From Kluyvera intermedia (lineage in GTDB: Bacteria; Pseudomonadota; Gammaproteobacteria; Enterobacterales; Enterobacteriaceae), in NCBI RefSeq assembly GCF_021440345.1, contig NZ_JAKCNS010000024.1, forward strand, positions 1 to 64,000: DNA of 64,000 nt, written 5' to 3'. A model generated the notes under the pieces. It saw only the letters and a list, made by a program, of their open reading frames with translations. It did not search any database and had not been told where the DNA came from. This document shows, piece by piece, positions 1 to 8,569 of the stretch (position 1 is the stretch's first letter; each line of letters opens with the position of its first letter). The position numbers and the translations under genes were made by a program.

Positions 1-161
1 TGGGGGTGCTGATATTTCAATAGGAAATAATACCCCCTAAAGTACCCCCAAAAGCAACTTGATACGGGGTGAAGTCGGTTGACTTCTGGATACAAAGGAA
101 TCCTGATATACAAGGGATTAGAAGGGGTGGTTGACATCGGGAGAGTTCAGAAGATGTTAAT
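1..161. other. selC downstream flank, possible edge of an integrated element
   Basis: This stretch lies just past the 3' end of the tRNA-Sec gene, where tyrosine-recombinase islands commonly integrate. It carries repeated short G/C runs (CCCCC and GGGGG) near positions 1-60, including two closely spaced copies of TACCCCC. In my experience such runs occur just ahead of P4-type integrase genes that read away from a tRNA. No integrase coding sequence is visible inside the window, so the element is inferred only. No convincing gene is seen here. Confidence 0.3.
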
Positions 162-256
162 TGGCGGAAGATCACAGGAGTCGAACCTGCCCAGGACCGC
201 TGGCGGCCCCAACTGGATTTGAAGTCCAGCCGCCTCACCGGAGACGACGATCTTCC
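162..256 (-). tRNA. selC: tRNA-Sec (UCA anticodon)
   Basis: This is the selenocysteine tRNA, which is charged with serine, converted by SelA and delivered to in-frame UGA codons by SelB. The 95-nt sequence including the encoded CCA matches E. coli selC almost base for base. It has an 8-bp acceptor stem (GGAAGATC with GATCTTCC), a 6-bp D stem, anticodon loop CTTCAAA with TCA, a long variable arm and a 5-bp T stem (8/5 fold). One substitution relative to my memory of E. coli lies in the 3' strand of the variable arm and leaves a G.U pair. The gene reads leftwards from a TATAAT-type promoter with a GC-rich discriminator. Confidence 0.96.
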
Positions 257-683
257 GCGCCTCGATTGCTACATGGAGGCGGGGCGCATTATAGCTACTT
301 TCAATCATTTACCACATCCCCCCCGGCATATTATTTCTTGCCTGAATGGCGTTATGCGGCGGGTGTACGGATAAAACCCTTCCTTTTCCAGAGGTTACCT
401 TTTTACGCTGCTGGGTAGCGTTCTTCACTCATGCTCATTATCTCGTCATGACCCCGACGATTACCGAAAATCTCCGCTAAATCGCCCATTTTTTAACCCT
501 ACCCGTCAACCTCAGGCGTAGCTTTTTGAGTCACTGGCCGCGCTGGTGTACGGCGTAAACGAAGCGGGACAGTGGCGATGTGTTTTAACTGCAGCAGGAC
601 GGACAATGAGCTTTGGTCAGGGGAAATTCAGTGACTAAACGGCAAACGAACAAGGGAGAAGAGGGCTGGAGCGTAGCGAATTT
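257..683. other. spacer between the two selC-type genes; no intact gene
   Basis: This 427-base stretch separates the two tRNA genes. Its first ~65 bases are the selC promoter. The rest has no intact gene that I recognise. A short open segment on the plus strand (522-638) reads like the C-terminal end of a protein (it contains GVNEAGQWRCVLTAAGRT) but has an in-frame TAG just upstream and no start signal. It may be a remnant of a lost gene, or chance. Confidence 0.4.
288..293 (-). promoter_or_regulatory. selC -10 element (TATAAT)
   Basis: A perfect TATAAT on the minus strand lies about 32 bases upstream of the mature 5' end of selC. It is followed by a GC-rich discriminator (GCGCCCCGCC), as in stable-RNA promoters under stringent control. 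The -35 region is weak. The same promoter is repeated upstream of the second tRNA-Sec-like gene. Confidence 0.75.
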
Positions 684-777
684 TGGCGGAGATCGCAGGA
701 GTCGAACCTGCCGGGAGCCATTGGCGGCTACCACTGGAATTAAGAACCAATCGTCTCACCGGAGACGACGATCTTCC
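684..777 (-). tRNA. tRNA-Sec-like paralog with altered anticodon loop and acceptor stem
   Basis: This is a 94-nt diverged copy of selC. The first 23 bases, the T loop and the encoded CCA are unchanged. The D stem gains a Watson-Crick pair (GAGGCG becomes GAGACG opposite CGTCTC). The T stem gains one too (its end G.U becomes G-C). The variable arm keeps a long stem through paired changes, with one internal mismatch. The anticodon loop aligns as TCTTAAT, putting TTA where selC has TCA; that would read UAA. However, the base at the U33 position is C and the loop-closing pair is U.U, so a 9-base loop is also possible. One base is missing from the 3' acceptor strand (GATCTCC against GATCTTCC), leaving a bulged A opposite GGAAGATC. 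Preserved stems argue against simple decay. Function is unknown: a suppressor-like or regulatory tRNA, or a pseudogene. Confidence 0.6.
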
Positions 778-808
778 GCGCCTCGACTGCTACATGGAGG
801 CGGGGCGC

Positions 809-814
809 ATTATA
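809..814 (-). promoter_or_regulatory. -10 element of the tRNA-Sec-like gene
   Basis: The TATAAT and its surroundings match the selC promoter over about 60 bases (778-839 against 257-318), with one or two differences. The second tRNA therefore has its own complete stable-RNA promoter. Confidence 0.7.
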
Positions 815-1020
815 GCTACTTTCAATCAGTTACCACATCTTTACTTACCGTTTTCAGCATCTTTTTTCTGCCTGACAGACGGCATTGATAGAAACCTCAA
901 TAAATTCCGTAATTTACACTTCGACATACTCTATCCGCTATCCCAGATCACAGAAATTAAGAAACGTAATTTGATAACGAGATATCGCAATTCATCTTAT
1001 GGCGCGGATGGTTTACAAAA

Positions 1021-1036
1021 CGGTAACCGGTTCCGG
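1021..1036. promoter_or_regulatory. LacI-family-type palindrome upstream of yicJ
   Basis: The sequence GTAACCGGTTCC is a near-perfect palindrome centred on AACC/GGTT, 30-45 bases upstream of the yicJ start. Operators of LacI/GalR-type sugar regulators often have this shape. No regulator gene is adjacent in the window, so the assignment is a guess. Confidence 0.35.
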
Positions 1037-1065
1037 AGTGGTCTCGGCGCAAAGGGGTTTGCAAG

Positions 1066-2460
1066 ATGAAGAGTGAAATATTATCCGTCAAAGAAAAAAT
1101 CGGTTACGGCATGGGCGACGCTGCCAGCCATATTATTTTCGATAACGTCATGCTGTATATGATGTTCTTCTATACCGATATCTTCGGTATACCCGCAGGT
1201 TACGTTGGCACCATGTTCCTGCTGGCGCGCGCGCTGGACGCCATTTCCGACCCGTGCATGGGGCTGCTGGCCGACCGTACGCGCAGCCGCTGGGGCAAGT
1301 TCCGCCCGTGGGTGCTGTTTGGCGCGCTGCCGTTCGGCCTCGTCTGCGTGCTGGCCTACAGCACACCGGATCTCAGCTATAACGGCAAACTAATTTATGC
1401 CGCCGTCACCTACACGCTGCTGACTCTGCTCTATACCGTGGTGAATATCCCGTACTGCGCGCTTGGCGGGGTGATCACCAACGACCCAACGCAGCGCATC
1501 TCGCTGCAATCCTGGCGCTTCGTGCTGGCAACCGCCGGTGGCATGCTCTCTACCGTGCTGATGATGCCGCTGGTGAATCTGATTGGCGGTGAAAACAAAG
1601 CGCTCGGCTTCCAGGGCGGCATTGCGGTGCTGTCGGTGATCGCCTTTATGATGCTGGCCTTCTGTTTCTTCACCACCAAAGAGCGTGTTGAAGCGCCGCC
1701 AACCAACAACTCGATGCGTGAAGACCTGCGTGACATCTGGCAAAACGACCAATGGCGTATCGTCGGCCTGCTGACCATCCTCAACATCATGGCGGTCTGC
1801 GTCCGCGGCGGCGCGATGATGTATTACGTCACCTGGATTCTGGGCTCCCCGGCGCTGTTTACCGCCTTCCTCACCACCTACTGCGTCGGCAACCTGATTG
1901 GATCGGCGTTGGCCAAACCGCTGACCGACTGGAAATGCAAAGTGAGCGTCTTCTGGTGGACCAACGCCATTCTGGCGGTGCTGAGCCTGGCGATGTTCTT
2001 TGTACCGATGAACGCCAGCGTGCTGATGTTCGCCTTCATCTTCGTGATTGGCGTGCTGCACCAGCTGGTGACGCCGATTCAGTGGGTGATGATGTCCGAC
2101 ACCGTCGACTACGGCGAATGGTGTAACGGCAAACGCCTCACCGGCATTAGCTTTGCGGGCACGCTGTTCGTGCTGAAGCTGGGCCTGGCGCTGGGCGGCG
2201 CAATGATTGGCTGGATGCTGGCAGGCGGCGGCTACAACGCTGCGGCAACCACGCAAAACTCAGCCACCATCAGCATCATTATTGCCCTGTTCACTATTGT
2301 ACCGGCTATTTGCTACCTGCTGAGCGCCGTGGTGGCGAAGCGCTTCTACACCCTGAAAACGCCGTTCCTGGTCAAGATGATGGCCGAACTGTCGCAGGGC
2401 GCGCACCGCAATCAGCAGGACTTTGAAAACGTATCCATGAAGCAATCTTTAGAGAATTAA
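1066..2460 (+). CDS. yicJ: GPH-family sugar:cation symporter YicJ
   Basis: This inner-membrane transporter of the glycoside-pentoside-hexuronide (GPH) family probably imports alpha-xylosides for the hydrolase encoded next. The 464-residue product matches E. coli YicJ throughout. It has about twelve hydrophobic segments and the family loop [13 protein letters not shown] after the second membrane segment (about residues 69-81). It is the first gene of a pair with yicI, whose start lies 11 bases downstream. A palindrome at 1021-1036 may be its operator. In E. coli this pair also lies beside selC, so the gene is in its ancestral place. The substrate is inferred from the neighbour. Confidence 0.96.
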   Translation: MKSEILSVKEKIGYGMGDAASHIIFDNVMLYMMFFYTDIFGIPAGYVGTMFLLARALDAISDPCMGLLADRTRSRWGKFRPWVLFGALPFGLVCVLAYSTPDLSYNGKLIYAAVTYTLLTLLYTVVNIPYCALGGVITNDPTQRISLQSWRFVLATAGGMLSTVLMMPLVNLIGGENKALGFQGGIAVLSVIAFMMLAFCFFTTKERVEAPPTNNSMREDLRDIWQNDQWRIVGLLTILNIMAVCVRGGAMMYYVTWILGSPALFTAFLTTYCVGNLIGSALAKPLTDWKCKVSVFWWTNAILAVLSLAMFFVPMNASVLMFAFIFVIGVLHQLVTPIQWVMMSDTVDYGEWCNGKRLTGISFAGTLFVLKLGLALGGAMIGWMLAGGGYNAAATTQNSATISIIIALFTIVPAICYLLSAVVAKRFYTLKTPFLVKMMAELSQGAHRNQQDFENVSMKQSLEN

Positions 2461-2471
2461 GAGGACGAGCT

Positions 2472-4790
2472 ATGAAAATCAGTGATGGAAACTGGCTGAT
2501 CCAACCGGGCCTGAATTTAATTCAACCTGTTCAGGTGTTTGACGTTGAACAGCATGGCAATGAGATGGTGGTGTACGTGGCGCCACGTGATGTCCGCGAA
2601 CGCACCTGGCAGCTGGATACGCCACTGTTTACCCTGCGCTTGTTCTCGCCACAGGAAGGGGTCATCGGGGTGCGTATCGAGCACTTCCAGGGCGCGCTGG
2701 AGACCGGCCCGAACTATCCGCTGAACGTGCTGAAGGATGTGCACGTGGAGATGCAGAATACGGCTGAATTTGCCGAGCTGAAAAGCAGCAACCTCAGCGT
2801 GCGCGTCACCAAAGGTGAGTTCTGGGCGCTGGATTTCCTGCGAGACGGCGTGCGTATCACCGGTAGCCAACTGAAAAACAACGGCTACGTGCAGGACACT
2901 AACGATAATCGCAACTACATGTTCGAACGCCTGGATCTGGGCGTTGGCGAAACGGTGTATGGCCTTGGTGAGCGCTTTACCGCGCTGGTGCGCAACGGCC
3001 AGAACGTGGAAACCTGGAACAAAGACGGTGGCACCAGCACCGAGCAATCCTACAAAAATATTCCGTTCTACCTGACCAACCGTGGCTACGGCGTGCTGGT
3101 GAATCACCCGGAAAACGTCTCCTTTGAGATTGGCTCTGAGAAGGTGTCCAAGGTGCAGTTCAGCGTGGAAGGCGAGCATCTGGAATACTTCGTCATCGAC
3201 GGCCCCACCCCGAAAGAGGTGTTGAACCGCTATACCCAGTTCACCGGGCGTCCGGCACTGCCGCCGGCCTGGTCATTCGGCCTGTGGCTGACCACCTCGT
3301 TCACCACCAACTACGACGAAGCGACGGTGAACAGCTTTATCGACGGCATGGCCGAGCGCGACCTGCCGCTGCACGTGTTCCACTTCGACTGTTTCTGGAT
3401 GAAAGCCTTCCAGTGGTGCGATTTCGAATGGGATCCGGTGACCTTCCCCGATCCAAAAGGGATGATTCAGCGCCTGAAAGAAAAAGGGCTGAAGGTGTGC
3501 GTATGGATAAACCCGTACATCGGCCAGAAATCCCCGATTTTCAAAGAGCTGAAAGAGAAAGGCTATTTGCTTAAACGCCCGGACGGTTCTCTGTGGCAGT
3601 GGGATAAATGGCAGCCGGGGCTGGCGATTTATGATTTCACCAACCCGGAAGCCTGCGCGTGGTACGCCGATAAACTCAAAGAGCTGGTGGCGATGGGCGT
3701 CGACTGCTTCAAAACGGACTTCGGCGAGCGTATCCCGACCGACGTGCAGTGGTTTGATGGCTCCAACCCGCAGAAAATGCACAACCATTACGCCTTTATC
3801 TACAACGAACTGGTGTGGAACGTGCTGAAAGAAACGCTCGGCGAGAAAGAAGCGGTGCTGTTCGCCCGCTCTGCCTCGGTGGGCGGCCAGCAGTTCCCGG
3901 TGCACTGGGGCGGCGACTGCTACGCCAACTACGAATCGATGGCGGAAAGCCTGCGCGGCGGCCTGTCGATTGGCCTCTCTGGCTTTGGCTTCTGGAGCCA
4001 CGATATCGGGGGCTTCGAAAACACCGCGCCGGCGGATGTGTACAAGCGCTGGTGCGCGTTCGGTCTGTTCTCCAGCCATAGCCGCCTGCACGGTAGCAAA
4101 TCCTATCGTGTGCCATGGGCGTACGACAGCGAGTCCTGCGACGTGGTGCGTTTCTTCACCGAAATGAAGTGCCGCATGATGCCGTACCTGTACCGCCAGG
4201 CCGCGTTAGCCAATGAACAGGGCACGCCAATGCTGCGCGCCATGATGCTGGAGTTTCCGGACGATCCGGCCTGTGATTATCTCGACCGCCAGTACATGTT
4301 GGGCGATTCCCTGGCCGTTGCACCGGTCTTCACCGAAGCGGGCGACGTGCAGTTCTACCTGCCGGAAGGCCGCTGGACGCACCTGTGGCACAACGATGAG
4401 GTGCAGGGCAGCCGCTGGCATAAACAGCAGCATGATTTTATGAGTCTGCCGGTTTATGTCCGCGATAACACCCTGCTGGCGTTGGGCAACAACAGCCAGA
4501 AGCCTGACTATGCATGGCACGAAGGCACTGAATTCCAGCTGTTCCATTTGGAAGATGGGCGTGAAGCGGTGTGCGAAGTCCCGGCGCTGGACGGCTCTGT
4601 GGCCTTTACGCTGAGCGCCAAACGCCAGGGTAATGTCATCACCGTGAAGGGCAACGGCAAAGCAACCGGCTGGACGCTGTGCTTGCGCAATATCCAGCAG
4701 GTTGCTGGTGTGCAGGGGGGATCTCAGGCGGGTAGCGAGCTGGGCGTGGTGGTGACCGCACAGGGTAACGAGCTGGTAGTGACGCTTTAA
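2472..4790 (+). CDS. yicI: alpha-xylosidase YicI (GH31)
   Basis: This glycoside hydrolase family 31 enzyme releases alpha-D-xylose from the non-reducing end of alpha-xylosides in the cytoplasm. The product has 772 residues, the same length as E. coli YicI. The nucleophile motif KTDFGERIP (Asp near 416) and the acid/base motif [11 protein letters not shown] (Asp near 482) are intact. An N-terminal beta-sandwich precedes the (beta/alpha)8 barrel. A purine-rich GAGGACGAG precedes the start. It is probably cotranscribed with yicJ. The following intergenic region holds repeats rather than a clear terminator. Confidence 0.97.
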   Translation: MKISDGNWLIQPGLNLIQPVQVFDVEQHGNEMVVYVAPRDVRERTWQLDTPLFTLRLFSPQEGVIGVRIEHFQGALETGPNYPLNVLKDVHVEMQNTAEFAELKSSNLSVRVTKGEFWALDFLRDGVRITGSQLKNNGYVQDTNDNRNYMFERLDLGVGETVYGLGERFTALVRNGQNVETWNKDGGTSTEQSYKNIPFYLTNRGYGVLVNHPENVSFEIGSEKVSKVQFSVEGEHLEYFVIDGPTPKEVLNRYTQFTGRPALPPAWSFGLWLTTSFTTNYDEATVNSFIDGMAERDLPLHVFHFDCFWMKAFQWCDFEWDPVTFPDPKGMIQRLKEKGLKVCVWINPYIGQKSPIFKELKEKGYLLKRPDGSLWQWDKWQPGLAIYDFTNPEACAWYADKLKELVAMGVDCFKTDFGERIPTDVQWFDGSNPQKMHNHYAFIYNELVWNVLKETLGEKEAVLFARSASVGGQQFPVHWGGDCYANYESMAESLRGGLSIGLSGFGFWSHDIGGFENTAPADVYKRWCAFGLFSSHSRLHGSKSYRVPWAYDSESCDVVRFFTEMKCRMMPYLYRQAALANEQGTPMLRAMMLEFPDDPACDYLDRQYMLGDSLAVAPVFTEAGDVQFYLPEGRWTHLWHNDEVQGSRWHKQQHDFMSLPVYVRDNTLLALGNNSQKPDYAWHEGTEFQLFHLEDGREAVCEVPALDGSVAFTLSAKRQGNVITVKGNGKATGWTLCLRNIQQVAGVQGGSQAGSELGVVVTAQGNELVVTL

Positions 4791-4800
4791 GTCCGGAGAC

Positions 4801-5060
4801 GCCCCCTCACCCTAACCCTCTCCCCGTGGGGGAGAGGGGACCGTTTTGTGCGGGTAGCGATTGCGGTTCACCCCTGTTGCTTTGCGTGAAACTTTTTGTG
4901 CGGCTTGCGGGTGGGGTCACCCTAGTTGCTTTGAGTTGAACTGTTTGTGCGGGTGGCGGGTGAGGTTTATGGGAGGAAGCCGTTTGGTACAGGTGTTGGA
5001 ATTTGTGCACTGAATGGTTTGCTCCCTCTCCCTTTGGGAGAGGGCCGGGGTGAGGGGAAG
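4801..5060. repeat. intergenic repeat element with inverted ends
   Basis: The region between the convergent genes yicI and yicH starts with CCCCTCACCCTAACCCTCTC and ends with the opposite-strand version (GGGAGAGGGCCGGGGTGAGG). It therefore behaves as one unit of about 260 bases with inverted ends. Each end is itself a small hairpin. The same end motif recurs at 40938-41074 and, as a single hairpin, at 56664-56688. This resembles the non-coding intergenic repeats of enterobacteria; mobility is inferred only. Confidence 0.7.
4843..4991. repeat. degenerate ~50-base tandem repeat inside the element
   Basis: The word TTTGTGCGG occurs at 4845, 4895 and 4944, giving spacings of 50 and 49 bases. The sequence between copies is also related: each unit has a GGGT/GCGG-type stretch, then TTCACCC or GTCACCC, then GTTGCTTTG and GTGAAAC or TTGAAC. 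The third unit decays after its first half. Confidence 0.65.
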
Positions 5061-5088
5061 CACGCACGCCCCCCCTTAATTCAGCCCG

Positions 5089-6774
5089 TTACTTCGTTTC
5101 AGAAACCACGCCGCCGACCATCTGCTGCGTGACTTCCTGTTTATTCATATTCACCGCGTGCAACTGTCCATTCACCGTGGGTTTCAGCGCGGCATTGGCC
5201 TGCACGCTGCCGCTGGCGGTGAGCTGAATATTACCGTCACCGTCAATCGACAGCGGCGGCCATCCCCACTGTTGCAGGATGTTGAGCGGTACGCCGCGTC
5301 CGTTAAGGGTCACGCTGGTGTGGCGCGGCGGCTGTTGCGATACCGTAGCGGTGGCTTCAAGAATGCCTTTTTCAGTAAAGGCGCTCAGCTCCGTCACGTT
5401 GACGTTCGAGGCATCAGCATTCAGCGCAATCGATGGGCGACGCACGTCGATGCGGTTGAAGGTCGCCGCCGCGCCGTTCAACGTTGCGCTACCGCTCCAG
5501 ACGCCCCACTGACCATTTTTCGCCAGCTGGAGATTGGCACCGTAGCCGTCCAGCGCGGTGACCTGCCACGGGAATTCAGGATCGATGTCGATAACCAGGT
5601 TGCGGTTAGCGCCAAACTTTTTCAGCGTCACGCTTTGCAGCCATGCTGGCAGCGGCTCCATCCACAGCGTTTTCCAGTTTTGCGGCAGCGTATATTCCAG
5701 CCCCGCGAAAACCAAATCGTCCAGTACCAGCGCATTACCGGCGCGGAACCAGTTGCCGGCGCTGCGCACCATGCCGCCTTCCCAACGGGAGGTGAACTGG
5801 CGCAGCGCAATGCCCTGCTCGGAGAACTCGGCGTTGAGGATCGGGTCGAGCAGATGCAGCGAGCCGTAGATAAACTCGCTCGCGTTCAAGGATATCTTAC
5901 CGTCGGTGCTTTGCCATCCGCCGTTGCTGAGCGTCAGGTTGCGCAAATTCAGATCCAGGTCGGTTACCGCCCAGTCCGGACCTTGCAGGCTGGCATCGGT
6001 CACGTCGAGACGGCCAATTTGCAGCGACGGCACGGTAGTGAGCGGAGCGAGGAAGTCGAGCAGCGACTTGTCGCTTTGCAGACGAATATCGTTGAGGCGC
6101 AAATTATCCACTAACCAACTGCCGTCGCTATTGCGCCGCGCGTTGCCGGTGAGCGAGCCGCGCGCCATGTCGGCACCGACGGTGGTTAGGTTCACTTCAC
6201 CGCCGTTGATATCGCCCTCAATCAGCGCATTGGTTGCCGGAATACCGTTCAGCGACAGCGAACCTGCGCTCATCTGGATATGCGCTTTTTGGCCGAGCAC
6301 ATTGCCTGCTTCCGGCGCCCACGGCATCACGCCGCCGAAAACACGCTGTGCGCTCAGCTCCCAGCCGGTTTCCGGGCTGTTTAGCGCCATATTCTTCAGC
6401 TGCAGGCGATCGGCGGCAAACGGCAGCGGTGCATTAGAAGGAGAGAGGTTCAGCGTGCCGTCCTGCAATAAAATCGTATCGACGTGCAGCGGGTCGGTTA
6501 TCTGGCGGGAACTCAGGCCGATATCGACGTCTTTTGCGACCAGCGTGGCGGGCTTGCCGTCGCGGCCAAAGGTGACGTTTTTCAGCAGGATATGTGAAGG
6601 CGAAGAGAAGCGATGATCCATCGCGTCAAACGTGACCTGATAGGCGGTGTTGTCGGTTAACCAGTGGCTAATCTGACGGGCACCCCAGCGCGTTTGCAGC
6701 AGAAAATAGAAGGCTACAATCACCAACAGCAGGGCAATCAGCAGCCAGATAATGAGCTTTCCAAGAAATTTCAT
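5089..6774 (-). CDS. yicH: AsmA-family protein YicH
   Basis: This is a large envelope protein of the AsmA/TamB-like group, anchored in the inner membrane with most of the chain in the periplasm. Members are thought to help lipid traffic or outer-membrane assembly; no specific role of YicH is established to my knowledge. The start was placed at the Met giving MKFLGKLIIWLLIALLLV, which matches E. coli and yields 561 residues. Residues 5-27 form the membrane anchor; the rest is beta-rich and repetitive. The gene lies between xanP (same strand, upstream) and the repeat element downstream. Confidence 0.93.
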   Translation of the reverse strand: MKFLGKLIIWLLIALLLVIVAFYFLLQTRWGARQISHWLTDNTAYQVTFDAMDHRFSSPSHILLKNVTFGRDGKPATLVAKDVDIGLSSRQITDPLHVDTILLQDGTLNLSPSNAPLPFAADRLQLKNMALNSPETGWELSAQRVFGGVMPWAPEAGNVLGQKAHIQMSAGSLSLNGIPATNALIEGDINGGEVNLTTVGADMARGSLTGNARRNSDGSWLVDNLRLNDIRLQSDKSLLDFLAPLTTVPSLQIGRLDVTDASLQGPDWAVTDLDLNLRNLTLSNGGWQSTDGKISLNASEFIYGSLHLLDPILNAEFSEQGIALRQFTSRWEGGMVRSAGNWFRAGNALVLDDLVFAGLEYTLPQNWKTLWMEPLPAWLQSVTLKKFGANRNLVIDIDPEFPWQVTALDGYGANLQLAKNGQWGVWSGSATLNGAAATFNRIDVRRPSIALNADASNVNVTELSAFTEKGILEATATVSQQPPRHTSVTLNGRGVPLNILQQWGWPPLSIDGDGNIQLTASGSVQANAALKPTVNGQLHAVNMNKQEVTQQMVGGVVSETK

Positions 6775-6894
6775 GATCTTCCGTCCTGAGAAGGGCACAT
6801 AAACCTGTTATGCATGATTTATGCGCAATCCTCAAGGCAGGATTCGTATTATTCGATGTCAGCGGCAGTGGCGATGACCACTGCCGCATCGGGG

Positions 6895-8286
6895 TTACTC
6901 TTTTTCTGGCGGGAAGACGAGGTTCAGAATAATCGCCGTGATCCCACCGGCAGCAATGCCGGAAGAGAGCAGGTTTTTCAGCCAGTCCGGGGCGAACTGG
7001 AGGATTTGCGGCTGCTGGGAAACGCCGAGGCCGACGGCCAGCGACAGTGCAATAATCAGGATCGCGCGGCGGTTCAGCGGCTCGCGGGAGACGATGCGCA
7101 CGCCGGATGCGGCGATGGTACCGAACATCACCAGCGTTGCGCCGCCGAGTACCGGTTCTGGAATATGCTGCACAAAACCGCTCACCGCCGGGAACAGGCC
7201 CAGTACGATAAGCATCAGCGCCACCACAAAACCAACGTAGCGGCTGGCAACGCCGGTCAACTGGATAACGCCGTTGTTCTGTCCGAAACAGGAGTTCGGG
7301 AAGGTATTGAATACCGCCGAAACGCAGGAATTCAGGCCGTTAGCCAGCACGCCGCCTTTCAGGCGCTTCATGTACAGCGGGCCAGACACCGGCTGCTCGG
7401 AGACGTCAGAGGTTGCGGTGATATCGCCGATGGTTTCCAACGAGGTGATCATAAACACCAGCATCAGCGGCAGCAGGAGATTCCAGTCGATGCCTAAACC
7501 GTAGTACAGAGGCGTTGGAACCATAATCAGGTTGCCGTTGGTCGGCGCGGTGTTTTCCGGCAGCATGCCGAGAGCCCAGGCCGTCAGGTAGCCTGCCGCC
7601 ATGGCAATCACCAGCGAAGCGATACGCAGATAAGGGTTACGCTGACGGTTAAGCAGGATAATGATGGCCAGCACAATGCCCGCCAGCAGCAGGTTTTTAG
7701 GGGCGCCAAAGGTGTTGTTTGCTATCGCCGCGTAGCCGCCGCCGATAGACGTCAGGCCGACCTGAATCAGCGACAGGCCGATAATCATCACGACCACGCC
7801 TGAGACCAGCGGGGTGATCACGCGGCGCGCCAGGTGCAGAACACGGGATAACACCATTTCGGTGCAGCTTGCCAGCATCAACGTACCGAACAGCGCGGCC
7901 ATCATCGTTGGCACGTCAGCGCCGCCGGTTTTCAGCGCGGTACCGCCCATGATCAGCGGGGCGACAAAGTTGAAGCTGGTACCCTGGATAGACAGCAGAC
8001 CGGAGCCTACTGGGCCCCAGGCTTTAATTTGAATGATGGATGCCACGCCGGAGGCGAACAGCGACATGCTGATAATGTGTTGGGTATCTTCGGCTGGCAG
8101 ACCCAGCGCCTGACAAATCAGCAGCGCGGGGGTGATCACCGCGACAAACATCGCCAGCAGGTGCTGGAGTGCGGCGAAAAGCGTTTGTGGAAGCGGCGGA
8201 CGGTCTTCCAGACGGTAAATTAGTTCGCTGTTCTGCTTCTGCGCAACCGGTTGCGCATCGGCTTGATCGAGGGTGTTAGAGGACAT
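6895..8286 (-). CDS. xanP: xanthine:H+ symporter XanP
   Basis: This inner-membrane permease of the NCS2 family imports xanthine with protons. The 463-residue product has the length and sequence of E. coli XanP (YicE), with many hydrophobic segments. The conserved stretches [11 protein letters not shown] and [14 protein letters not shown] are present. The start [14 protein letters not shown] was chosen over an upstream in-frame Met because it matches the family length. Upstream at 8342-8357 is a full match to the PurR box, so purine repression is likely. gltS is divergent from it. Confidence 0.96.
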   Translation of the reverse strand: MSSNTLDQADAQPVAQKQNSELIYRLEDRPPLPQTLFAALQHLLAMFVAVITPALLICQALGLPAEDTQHIISMSLFASGVASIIQIKAWGPVGSGLLSIQGTSFNFVAPLIMGGTALKTGGADVPTMMAALFGTLMLASCTEMVLSRVLHLARRVITPLVSGVVVMIIGLSLIQVGLTSIGGGYAAIANNTFGAPKNLLLAGIVLAIIILLNRQRNPYLRIASLVIAMAAGYLTAWALGMLPENTAPTNGNLIMVPTPLYYGLGIDWNLLLPLMLVFMITSLETIGDITATSDVSEQPVSGPLYMKRLKGGVLANGLNSCVSAVFNTFPNSCFGQNNGVIQLTGVASRYVGFVVALMLIVLGLFPAVSGFVQHIPEPVLGGATLVMFGTIAASGVRIVSREPLNRRAILIIALSLAVGLGVSQQPQILQFAPDWLKNLLSSGIAAGGITAIILNLVFPPEKE

Positions 8287-8341
8287 CTCTTCTGGCAATC
8301 CCGTGGTGGAAAAGTGGCGATTTTAGCGGACTGGCCGGTAA

Positions 8342-8357
8342 AAGCAATCGGTTGCTT
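8342..8357. promoter_or_regulatory. PurR box upstream of xanP
   Basis: AAGCAATCGGTTGCTT fits every fixed position of the PurR consensus ANGCAANCGNTTNCNT. It lies 56-71 bases upstream of the xanP start, a usual operator distance. This points to repression by PurR with hypoxanthine or guanine. Confidence 0.75.
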
Positions 8358-8569
8358 TCATTGAGGGAAAATTATTGCGGAAAATACCCTTATAACCTGC
8401 ATGTATTTAACGGGAAGAGTTAACAAAATTAATGAGGAAAAAACCTTTTTCTATCATTTTCCTACCGTTCTTGCTTACACTTTCGGCCGAAGCCTCATGA
8501 TGAGGCCATCACGACATCGGAAATTTGTCGCGTGTGAATGGATCATGCGTTTAGTAAGGAGCTGCATTT

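Noticed and set aside
684-777. Reading the second selC-like copy as an ordinary phage att duplication
   Set aside because: An att duplication carries only the 3' end; here the promoter and 5' part are the best conserved portions.
1390-2256. Long minus-strand open frame opposite yicJ (288 codons)
   Set aside because: It is a shadow of yicJ; composition is rich in His, Gln and Arg as expected for the reverse strand of a membrane protein gene.
3273-4091. Minus-strand frame of 272 codons inside yicI
   Set aside because: It lies opposite the catalytic domain of a well-matched GH31 enzyme and resembles no family.
5158-6114. Plus-strand frame of 318 codons opposite yicH
   Set aside because: It is the antisense of a clear AsmA-like gene and has no signal of its own.
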